Source: an uncultured Collinsella sp. (GTDB lineage: Bacteria; Actinomycetota; Coriobacteriia; Coriobacteriales; Coriobacteriaceae). Taken from it: a DNA stretch of 18,604 nucleotides. The number at the start of each line of letters is the position of its first letter. The stretch's first letter is position 1. The stretch covers positions 1 to 18,604 of the forward strand of contig UQNC01000037.1 in assembly GCA_900542175.1 (NCBI GenBank), read 5' to 3'. Below the pieces are notes generated by a model. The model had not been told where the DNA came from. It searched no databases and saw nothing but the letters and a program-made list of their open reading frames with translations. Below, piece by piece: positions 6,397 to 12,761 of the stretch. A program made the translations under genes and the position numbers.

Positions 6397-7809
6397 ATGG
6401 ACGCAACCGCAATTATCCTCGCTGCCGGCGAGGGCACCCGCATGAAGTCGAACCACTGCAAGGTTTCGCACAAGATCCTGGGTAAGCCCATGGTCCAGTG
6501 GATCGTCGACGCCACCATCAAGGCCGGCTGCAGCCGCGTCGTGGTCGTCATCGGCAGCCACGCCGACGAGATGCGCGCCCTCATCGACGGCGCCTACGCC
6601 AACAGCGCCACCAAAGTCGAGTGCGTCGAGCAGACCGAGCGCCTGGGCACCGGCCACGCCGTAAAGGTCGCGCTCGAGGCCTGCGGCATCACGCAAGGCC
6701 CCGTCGTCGTGCTCAACGGCGACCTGCCGCTCATCACCGCCGACACCGTCGCCAAGTTCGCACAGACCGTCGCCACCGGCGAGCTCGCCTGCACCGTCAT
6801 GACCATGACCCCGCCCGATCCTTTTGGCTACGGCCGCATCAAGCTGGGCGCCGATGGTCAGATCGAGCGCATCATCGAGCAGAAGGACTGCACGCCCGAG
6901 CAGGCCGCCGAGCTACTCGAGTGCAACGCCGGCTGCTACGCCTTCGACGGCGCGCAGCTCGCCGCCCACATTAACGAGATCGGCAACGACAACGCGCAGT
7001 CCGAGTACTACCTGCCCGACATGCTCGAAATCCTCAAGGGTCACGGCCAGGCAGTCTCCATCTTCCACTGCGACGACTACCGCGACGGCCTGGGCGTCAA
7101 CAGCCGCATCCAGCTCGCGCAGCTTACCGCCATCGCGCGCGACCGCATCAACGAGCACTGGATGGCCGAGGGCGTCACGTTCATCGACCCCACGCAGGCT
7201 TGGATCGGCCCCGACGCCACCATCGGCCGCGACACCGTCGTGTGGCCGCAGACGCACCTGATCGGCCACGTCACCGTGGGCGAGGAGTGCCAGCTCGGCC
7301 CCAACAGCCGCCTCACCGACAGCACCGTCGGCAGCGGCTGCACCATCGATGAGACCATCGCCATCGAGGCCGTCATCGAGAATGGCGTCGACTGCGGCCC
7401 GCGCGCCTACCTGCGCCCGGGCACCCACATGCTCGACGGATCCAAGGCCGGCACGCACGTGGAGATCAAGAAGTCCACGATCGGCGAGGGTTCCAAGGTG
7501 CCGCACCTGTCCTACATCGGCGACACCACCATGGGCCCCGGCGTCAACGTGGGCGCGGGCTCCATCACCTGCAACTACGACGGCGTCCACAAGCACAAGA
7601 CCGTCATCGGCAAGGACGCCTTCATTGGCTCCGACACCATGATGGTCGCGCCCGCCCAGATCGGCGACGGCGCGCTCGTGGCCGCCGGCTCCGTCATCAC
7701 CGATCCGGTCCCGGCTGACGCACTCGGCCTGGGCCGCGCCCGTCAGGTAAATATTGAGGGCTGGGCCGCCGATTATCGCCGCCGTCTGCACGAGGACGAC
7801 GAGGTATAA
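6397..7809 (+). CDS. glmU: bifunctional UDP-GlcNAc pyrophosphorylase / glucosamine-1-phosphate acetyltransferase
   Basis: GlmU makes UDP-N-acetylglucosamine for peptidoglycan: it acetylates glucosamine-1-phosphate, then transfers UMP. The 470-residue protein is near the family length of about 456. The N-terminal nucleotidyltransferase shows LAAGEGTRMKS (8-18), ERLGTGHAV (81-89) and NGDLPL with metal ligand Asp109. The C-terminal left-handed beta helix shows LRPGTH, KKSTIGEGSKVPHLSYIGD and GVNVGAGSITCNYDG, the acetyl-CoA-binding region, then hexapeptide repeats to the end. The ATG at 6397 follows AACAGGAGATCAC, an excellent ribosome site; longer upstream reading is open but unsupported. It is followed by a terminator and then prs, the usual neighbour. 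Confidence 0.97.
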   Translation: MDATAIILAAGEGTRMKSNHCKVSHKILGKPMVQWIVDATIKAGCSRVVVVIGSHADEMRALIDGAYANSATKVECVEQTERLGTGHAVKVALEACGITQGPVVVLNGDLPLITADTVAKFAQTVATGELACTVMTMTPPDPFGYGRIKLGADGQIERIIEQKDCTPEQAAELLECNAGCYAFDGAQLAAHINEIGNDNAQSEYYLPDMLEILKGHGQAVSIFHCDDYRDGLGVNSRIQLAQLTAIARDRINEHWMAEGVTFIDPTQAWIGPDATIGRDTVVWPQTHLIGHVTVGEECQLGPNSRLTDSTVGSGCTIDETIAIEAVIENGVDCGPRAYLRPGTHMLDGSKAGTHVEIKKSTIGEGSKVPHLSYIGDTTMGPGVNVGAGSITCNYDGVHKHKTVIGKDAFIGSDTMMVAPAQIGDGALVAAGSVITDPVPADALGLGRARQVNIEGWAADYRRRLHEDDEV

Positions 7810-7826
7810 CGTTTTACCAAGCACAA

Positions 7827-7858
7827 AAGGAGCTGCTCCATGGGGGCGGCTCCTTTTT
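7827..7858 (+). terminator. rho-independent terminator after glmU
   Basis: AAAGGAGC and GCTCCTTT form the stem, followed by T5. The hairpin starts about 18 bp after the glmU stop codon. It suggests that prs has its own promoter. Confidence 0.75.
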
Positions 7859-7949
7859 CTATCGTGACCTGCGCAACCGGATGAGTGGTCGGTTCGTGTC
7901 CGTTGGCGGTAAAGACGTTATCAGGACCCGATAAACCCCGCCGCGCGGT

Positions 7950-7955
7950 TACAAT
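7950..7955 (+). promoter_or_regulatory. possible -10 element of the prs promoter
   Basis: TACAAT lies 46 bases before the prs start codon, between the glmU terminator and prs. No clear -35 sits at normal spacing, so support is moderate. Confidence 0.4.
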
Positions 7956-8001
7956 GCAACAAGGCATCTATATGGCATTCGATGTATAAAGGAGAAGGGT
8001 A

Positions 8002-8988
8002 ATGCCGATTAATGATCCCGAGAAGTCGGAGAATATGCGCAAGTCCATCCGCGTGTATTCCGGTTCCTCCAACCGTCCCCTCGCTCAGAAGATTGCTGAG
8101 TACCTTGGGGTCGAGCTTTCGGGCCTTACGCTAAAGCAGTTCGCCAATGGTGAGATTTACGCCCGCTACGACGAGACCGTCCGCGGCGCCGACGTCTTCC
8201 TGATTCAGTCCGTGGCCGGCGGCAACGTCAACGACATGCTCATGGAGCTGCTCATCGCCACCGACGCTGCCAAGCGCGCATCCGCCCGCTCCATCACCGC
8301 CGTTATCACCCACTACGGCTATGCCCGCCAGGACCGCAAGGCCGGCCCGCGCGAGCCCATCACCGCCCGCCTCGTCGCCAACCTGCTCGAGCGTGCCGGC
8401 GTCAACCGCATCATCACCCTCGACCTGCACCAGGGCCAGATCCAGGGCTTCTTCGATATCCCGGTTAACCACCTGTCCGCACTGCCGCTGTTTGGCCAGT
8501 ACTACAACGACATGCACTTCGACACCGACAACCTGGTTGTCGTCTCCCCCGACGTGGGTCGCGCCAAGGCCGCCAAGAAGCTGTCCGACATGCTCGGCTG
8601 CGACCTGGCCATCGCCCACAAGGGCCGTCCGCGCCACAACGCCGCCGAGGTCATGGGCATCATCGGTGACATCAAGGGCAAGACCTGCATCATCAACGAC
8701 GACATGATCGACACCGCTGGCACCCTGTGCGCCAACGTCAAGGAGCTCAAGGCTATGGGCGCCGGCGACATCTACGTCTGCGCCACCCACGGCATCTTCT
8801 CCGGTCCGGCCATCGAGCGCCTGAACGATGCCCCCATCGTCGAGTGCGTCGTCACCGACGCCATCCCCGTCGAGGTTGGCGGCAAGATCAAGACCATCTC
8901 GGTCGCCGAGGAGTTCGCTCAGGCCATCTCCGCCGTTTACCACGAGGAGCCCGTCTCCACGCTCGTCGGCGGCGACTTCGCGCTGTAG
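8002..8988 (+). CDS. prs: ribose-phosphate pyrophosphokinase (PRPP synthetase)
   Basis: Prs transfers pyrophosphate from ATP to ribose-5-phosphate, giving PRPP for purine, pyrimidine, NAD, His and Trp synthesis. The 328-residue protein matches class I enzymes of about 310-320 residues, with a short N-terminal extension before KSIRVYSGSSNRPLAQKIA. Motifs: FANGEIYARYDE, THYGYARQDRKAGPREPIT (ATP and flexible loop), DLHQGQIQGFFDIP (metal/ATP site), VVSPDVGRAK, and the PRPP loop DDMIDTAGTL. The ATG at 8002 has AAAGGAGAAGGGTA in front; an internal Met at residue 12 lacks such a site. Codon use is strongly biased, as for a highly expressed gene. It is closed by a strong terminator. Confidence 0.97.
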   Translation: MPINDPEKSENMRKSIRVYSGSSNRPLAQKIAEYLGVELSGLTLKQFANGEIYARYDETVRGADVFLIQSVAGGNVNDMLMELLIATDAAKRASARSITAVITHYGYARQDRKAGPREPITARLVANLLERAGVNRIITLDLHQGQIQGFFDIPVNHLSALPLFGQYYNDMHFDTDNLVVVSPDVGRAKAAKKLSDMLGCDLAIAHKGRPRHNAAEVMGIIGDIKGKTCIINDDMIDTAGTLCANVKELKAMGAGDIYVCATHGIFSGPAIERLNDAPIVECVVTDAIPVEVGGKIKTISVAEEFAQAISAVYHEEPVSTLVGGDFAL

Positions 8989-9021
8989 TCCAACGCGTAT
9001 CGCATCATCTTTGATGTTTTT

Positions 9022-9053
9022 AAAGGGTCGGAAGCTCGCTTCCGACCCTTTTT
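9022..9053 (+). terminator. rho-independent terminator after prs
   Basis: A perfect 14-bp stem (AAAGGGTCGGAAGC and its complement), a 2-nt loop and a following T-run lie 33 bp after the prs stop. It is strong, and seals prs from the module that follows. Confidence 0.9.
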
Positions 9054-9073
9054 CTATTCCTCGCCAATCCGCC

Positions 9074-9278
9074 CTGGACAGTTAGTTCAGATACGTATTT
9101 TTTAAAGCTCCAAAGGTCCGTTCGGAGCCTTCTGAGCTCCCCGGCGGATGCCATGCCGCCCGAAGCTCATCGTTTTCGAGTACAACCGCCGCATATATTA
9201 TCTTCAAATCGCCCTCGAAGGCCCTTAGAAACACCTCGAACGCCCGCCGCCTTATACGTATCTGAACTAACTGTCCAG
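9074..9278. repeat. 205-bp inverted-repeat element D (left of the unknown gene)
   Basis: Perfect 25-bp terminal inverted repeats at 9074-9098 and 9254-9278, beginning CTGGACAGTTAGTTCAG. The interior has no gene I recognise. Essentially the same arms, at the same spacing, occur at 10601-10805 on the other side of the intervening gene. The size and ends fit a non-autonomous transposable element (MITE). No target-site duplication is evident and no transposase is in the window. Confidence 0.75.
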
Positions 9279-9440
9279 TAGCCATCGTCAACCTTCTCGG
9301 CAGAGCTCAATTTCCTGCAATCCCCTCAACCGATTCCACCGATTTCCTAACACCCGGCCGTTCATGGCGCCCAGCACCCCGCTGAGCGAAAAGAACGGTA
9401 TGGCGGTCGCATTCTGCCGCCAACTTAGTACGTTATAGCT
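9279..9440. other. leader region of the unknown gene
   Basis: This 162-bp stretch between element D and the start codon shows no coding sense and no clear promoter. TACGTT at 9429-9434 lies about one -10 distance from the ATG, and a short GGCGG/CCGCC stem (about 9402-9421) precedes it. Confidence 0.3.
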
Positions 9441-10568
9441 ATGACGACCGTGATTTCACATTTCTCCGCCCTCCGCGCAATTCGTCGCGCACGACGGGCG
9501 TACTCTGCCCTACCCTGGAGCTCCATTGATAGTGAACAGCAAGCACAGGCCTTGGCTAGCTGCATTCCCAATAATGACGCGATAGACTTTGGCGCACTTT
9601 CGATACTCGACGCCTGGAATGAAGATGATTCCGAGCTGCTCGATCTTCTCGTTTCAAACGAAGGCAACCGACGCCCCGACAAGCGACTTCTTCAGCATAT
9701 TCTCTCCGCTCCGCTTCCTGAAGGTGCAATTATGCACGTCGAGGCCGACATCTACGCAACGTCTCCTGCCATGACAGCCATGCTTTGTTCTAAAAATGAA
9801 TCAGTCGCCAAAACCTTGATGCTTCTCATGGAACTGGTCGGAACTTACTCCCTTCCTCCCGGGGCAACATACCCCATTGCCCATGACGACATCTGGCCCA
9901 AGGGCGATGGCTACGAAGCGACGGGCGATCTTGATTGCCTGGGCAACCAGTCAGCGGCCGAACAACAGAACGAAACCCGCTATGAACAGGCGCACTACAA
10001 ATGCGATCCCGCCACGACCATCGAAGAGCTCGAGGCGGTCGCACGGTTCGCCAAAAGTAGCTCATACGCCTCGTTTCGCACGGCAGTCAAACTCGCCCGG
10101 GCTGGATCCGCATCCCCAGCCGAATCCCTAATGTTTGCCGTTCTCGGAGCGCCCATGCGCTTTGGCGGATTCGGATGTTGCAGCCTGCCCATGGGAGGCC
10201 TGCTACTCAACCATCGAATCGACTTCGATACTCTTGCGGTCAACATGTCCTCGGGCATCCTCTATGCCATCTGCGACCTATATTGCCCGGCAGCCGGAGT
10301 CGACAACGAATACAACGGAATTGGGCATGAGCTTCAAAACGCTCGCATCCACGATGGCAATCGAAATAATGGCCTCAAGGCCATGGGCATCCACGTCCTG
10401 GTTATCAATCGCGACCAAATGAAAGACCTTGTTGCACTCGAAGCCTTCGCCCAAACGATGCATCGACTCACAGGAGTCCGATTCCGGTACCGTATCAAGG
10501 GCTATCGCAAGCGTCAGGCCGCTTGGCTCAACGCTCTGCGGGCCGGAACCGGCCTCGCGCCGGTCTAA
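9441..10568 (+). CDS. uncharacterised protein with AbiEi-like N-terminus and DUF559/PD-(D/E)XK-like C-terminal motif
   Basis: I recognise the shape but not a proven function. This 375-residue protein starts ISHFSALRAIRRARR, like the N-terminal part of AbiEi-type regulators. A middle part reads MHVEADIYATSPAMTAMLCS and LMELVGTYSLPP. The C-terminal part (SPAESLMFAVLGAPMRFGGF, LLNHRIDFD, ICDLYCPAAGVDNEYNGIGH) ends in a pattern typical of DUF559 / very-short-patch-like nuclease folds: Asp279, Glu290 in EYNG, His296, then D305xxR308xxxL and a Gly before a hydrophobic strand. I recall similar proteins as abundant and uncharacterised in Coriobacteriia. Codon use is less biased than in prs or nfnB, hinting at acquisition. 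No Shine-Dalgarno precedes the ATG; an in-frame stop at 9426-9428 excludes an earlier start. Flanking elements D and E bracket it between prs and pth. Confidence 0.72.
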   Translation: MTTVISHFSALRAIRRARRAYSALPWSSIDSEQQAQALASCIPNNDAIDFGALSILDAWNEDDSELLDLLVSNEGNRRPDKRLLQHILSAPLPEGAIMHVEADIYATSPAMTAMLCSKNESVAKTLMLLMELVGTYSLPPGATYPIAHDDIWPKGDGYEATGDLDCLGNQSAAEQQNETRYEQAHYKCDPATTIEELEAVARFAKSSSYASFRTAVKLARAGSASPAESLMFAVLGAPMRFGGFGCCSLPMGGLLLNHRIDFDTLAVNMSSGILYAICDLYCPAAGVDNEYNGIGHELQNARIHDGNRNNGLKAMGIHVLVINRDQMKDLVALEAFAQTMHRLTGVRFRYRIKGYRKRQAAWLNALRAGTGLAPV

Positions 10569-10600
10569 ACGGCGAATCACCCGTGCGCCGTCGAGCAGGG

Positions 10601-10805
10601 CTGGGCAGTTAGTTCAAATACGTATAAATGGACGCATTGAATTAGACTGTTTTGCAGCTATCTCTATACCATTCGCCCTATTTGAAGGCAGGGTAGACTT
10701 CAAAACAACGCCATATGGACTAACTAAAGCTCCAAAACAACGTATCGGCATTGAATTGAGTAATTCGAGTCCTCAGAACTTATACGTATCTGAACTAACT
10801 GTCCA
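10601..10805. repeat. 205-bp inverted-repeat element E (right of the unknown gene)
   Basis: The left arm 10601-10625 differs from element D at two positions; the right arm 10782-10805 is identical to D over 24 bp, and with the preceding CTT over 27 bp. Total length equals that of D. The interiors of D and E share little obvious sequence. Inside E, GCATTGAATT occurs twice (10634 and 10748) and CAAAACAACG twice (about 10701 and 10733). It begins 33 bp after the stop of the unknown gene. Confidence 0.72.
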
Positions 10806-10860
10806 CCTCGGATTTCGACGTCCGTCCAAACGCCCCCAAACGCCCTCAATTACCCTCCAT

Positions 10861-10890
10861 TTGACAGCGGCAACAGGGTCGCTCACCATA
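10861..10890 (+). promoter_or_regulatory. possible pth promoter
   Basis: A perfect TTGACA at 10861-10866 is followed at normal distance only by a weak -10 (ACCATA, about 10885-10890). It lies between element E and pth. Separated from prs, pth would need its own promoter. Confidence 0.4.
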
Positions 10891-10919
10891 GCAGGCGACA
10901 AATCAACGAAAGGATGAAC

Positions 10920-11549
10920 ATGGCAGCTGCACAGCCGCTTAAGATTCGCATGGTTGCCGGGCTTGGCAACCCGGGCGAGGAATATGCCGAAACCCGCCAC
11001 AACGCCGGCTTTAAGGCGATCGATGAGCTGGCCCGTCAGGCCGGTGTCACGTACTGGAAAAACCAGGCCGGCGCCGAGGTCGCGCTCATCAACATCAACG
11101 ATCCCGAGGAAGAGGGCGGCAAGCGCCAGATTGTACTGGTCAAGCCTCAGTCGTACATGAACACCTCGGGCGGACCCATCTCCAAGCTCTGCCGCGAGTA
11201 CAAGATCAAGGCCGAGGAGCTGCTCGTCATCCACGACGAGCTCGACATTCCCGCCGGTGACGTGCGCGTCAAGGTGGGCGGAGGCCATGCCGGTCACAAC
11301 GGCCTGCGCTCCATCATCGACAAGATGGGCAGCCGCGACTTTAGCCGTATCCGCACCGGCATCGGCAACCCTCCCGGCAAGATGGCCGTGACCGACTACG
11401 TGCTCAAGCAGCTGCGTGCCCGCGAGGCCGAGGATTTCCAGGACACCTGCGCCCGCGCGGCCGACGCCGCGGGCCTCGCCATCGTGCACGGCGTGATCTA
11501 TGCCCGCGACCACGTCAACGGCGCCGCTTCCTCCAACGGCAAGCACTAA
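10920..11549 (+). CDS. pth: peptidyl-tRNA hydrolase
   Basis: Pth frees tRNA from prematurely released peptidyl-tRNA in the cytoplasm. The 209-residue protein is within the family range of about 185-210. It shows GLGNPGEEYAETRHNAGF with Asn17 and catalytic His27, KPQSYMNTSG, IHDELDIPAGDVRVKVGGG with the conserved Asp, AGHNGLRSI, and FSRIRTGIGNPP. The ATG at 10920 lies six bases after AAAGG; the upstream in-frame ATG at 10914 abuts that site and is less likely. glmU, prs and pth are a common cluster, so the separation from prs here is unusual. Confidence 0.96.
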   Translation: MAAAQPLKIRMVAGLGNPGEEYAETRHNAGFKAIDELARQAGVTYWKNQAGAEVALININDPEEEGGKRQIVLVKPQSYMNTSGGPISKLCREYKIKAEELLVIHDELDIPAGDVRVKVGGGHAGHNGLRSIIDKMGSRDFSRIRTGIGNPPGKMAVTDYVLKQLRAREAEDFQDTCARAADAAGLAIVHGVIYARDHVNGAASSNGKH

Positions 11550-11550
11550 A

Positions 11551-11748
11551 ACCTACCATTTAGGGATGTTTATTTTGGCAGGTTTTATCTACAGAAACGC
11601 CCCGGTGGCCGCATCGCAATAAACCCCGCGCTGCCATACACGCATAACACCCCAAAGGGGGCCGGCCTCATCACAACCCGAGGCCGGCCCCCTTTGCCGT
11701 TTTGCCTGATAAAACCGACCAAAATAAACCTATCCCTATTTGGTAGGT
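11551..11748. repeat. 198-bp inverted-repeat element F
   Basis: Arms of 38 and 40 bp (11551-11588 and 11709-11748) are reverse complements with a few differences. They run inward from ACCTACCA through TTTATTTTGG to GGTTTTAT. The left arm begins one base after the pth stop codon. The interior holds a separate 16-bp GC-rich hairpin. It looks like another small palindromic element, with sequence unlike A to E. Confidence 0.65.
11654..11699 (+). terminator. strong hairpin, probable terminator of pth
   Basis: A perfect 16-bp stem (AAAGGGGGCCGGCCTC and its complement, 11654-11669 and 11680-11695) with a 10-nt loop is followed by GCCGTTTT. The T-run is offset by three bases, so termination efficiency is uncertain. 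It lies in the interior of element F. Confidence 0.6.
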
Positions 11749-11810
11749 CGAAGTGGATAAACCCTTTTCCCAACCGCCGAAGATACACGTAAACGGCATG
11801 TCCATGAGGG

Positions 11811-11816
11811 TATAAT
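11811..11816 (+). promoter_or_regulatory. -10 element of the nfnAB operon promoter
   Basis: A consensus TATAAT lies about 105 bp upstream of the first gene. No good -35 is seen at 17 bp. The expected start near 11823 gives a 5' leader of about 100 nt. Confidence 0.6.
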
Positions 11817-11820
11817 TTGC

Positions 11821-11903
11821 ACCGTATGTCTGCACAACGCCTGTGCGCGTACGGTTTTATTCGGGCTACCGTCCATTTCCGTGGAGGCACGGTTCGGCAG
11901 CCC
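11821..11903 (+). promoter_or_regulatory. structured 5' leader of the nfnAB operon (two hairpins)
   Basis: First hairpin: ACCGTA/TACGGT outer and GCACA/TGTGC inner pairs (11821-11855), followed by TTTAT like a weak terminator. Second hairpin: GGGCT/AGCCC with ACCGT/ACGGT (11863-11903), ending 18 nt before the start codon. They could stabilise the mRNA or attenuate transcription. No known riboswitch class was recognised. Confidence 0.4.
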
Positions 11904-11921
11904 TAACAAGAGAGGGGTTCT

Positions 11922-12761
11922 ATGTATAAGATCCTGGAGAAGACGCAGTTCTCGGAGAAGGTGTTCAAGTTCCGCATCGAGGCGCCTGCAATCGCCAAGC
12001 ATGCGCACGCTGGACAGTTCCTCATGGTCCGCGCCAACGAGACGGGCGAGCGCGTCCCGTTTACCCTGGCCGGCTGGAACGGTGACGAGGGCTGGGTCGA
12101 GTTCATCTTCATGGTGATCGGCAAGACCACCGAGATGCTGTCCACCTACGAGGCCGGCGAGTCGCTGCGCGACGTCGTGGGCCCGCTGGGCGTTCCCACC
12201 GAGATGGCCGAGGGCCCCTGCGCCGTCATTGGCGGCGGCGTCGGCCTGGCAATTGCCTTCCCGGTCGCCAAGCACCTGGTCGAGACCGGTCACGAGGTGC
12301 ACGCCATCATGGGCGCCCGCACCAAGGACCTCCTGCTCATGGAGGACCAGTTCCGCGAGCTCCTCGACGAGGACCACATCCACATCACCACCGATGACGG
12401 TTCCTACGGCGAGCAGGGCGTTGTCACCGCTCCGCTGGAGCGCCTGCTGCAGGACAAGGCCGTGAGCCAGGTCTTCTGCGTCGGCCCCGTTCCGATGATG
12501 AAGTTCTCGACCCTCACCGCCCAGAAGTACGACACCCCCATCACCGCGTCCCTCAACCCCATCATGGTTGACGGCACCGGCATGTGCGGCTGCTGCCGCG
12601 TCGAGGTGGGCGGCGTGACCAAGTTCGCTTGCGTCGACGGCCCCGACTTCGATGCCACCCTGGTCGACTGGGATGACCTTCGCGCCCGCCAGGCCGCTTA
12701 CCGTTCCGAAGAGGGCGAGTCCCTCAAGGCCTATGAGGAAAAGAGCTGCGCATGCCACTAG
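11922..12761 (+). CDS. nfnA: NfnA/SudB-like FAD-, NAD- and [2Fe-2S]-binding subunit
   Basis: This 279-residue flavoprotein belongs to the ferredoxin-NADP reductase-like family that includes PyrK, SudB and NfnA. With the next gene it should form a two-subunit enzyme moving electrons between NADH, NADPH and ferredoxin, or a sulfide dehydrogenase. Seen: flavin motif ERVPFTLAGW (about 45-54), nucleotide-binding IGGGVGLAIAFPVAKHL, CVGPVPMM, and the cluster site VDGTGMCGCCRVEVGG..FAC. Asp217, Cys222, Cys225 and Cys237 match the unusual Asp plus three Cys [2Fe-2S] ligand spacing I recall for NfnA. The C-terminus SCACH carries two extra Cys. The start has AGAGAGGGGTTCT upstream. The end overlaps the next gene by 10 bases, so the two are coupled. 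NfnA versus SudB cannot be settled from sequence alone. Confidence 0.85.
   Translation: MYKILEKTQFSEKVFKFRIEAPAIAKHAHAGQFLMVRANETGERVPFTLAGWNGDEGWVEFIFMVIGKTTEMLSTYEAGESLRDVVGPLGVPTEMAEGPCAVIGGGVGLAIAFPVAKHLVETGHEVHAIMGARTKDLLLMEDQFRELLDEDHIHITTDDGSYGEQGVVTAPLERLLQDKAVSQVFCVGPVPMMKFSTLTAQKYDTPITASLNPIMVDGTGMCGCCRVEVGGVTKFACVDGPDFDATLVDWDDLRARQAAYRSEEGESLKAYEEKSCACH

Noticed and set aside
6913..7824. Long antisense reading frame opposite glmU, and similar long frames opposite prs, nfnA and nfnB
   Set aside because: They are products of GC-rich codon bias in the real genes: low-complexity translations with no motifs or ribosome sites.
9070..9282. Target-site duplication around element D (and E)
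   Set aside because: The bases just outside the arms do not match on the two sides, so no duplication can be claimed.
10429..10917. 162-codon plus-strand frame running through element E
   Set aside because: It starts inside the unknown gene in another frame, crosses the element and has no ribosome site or family motif.
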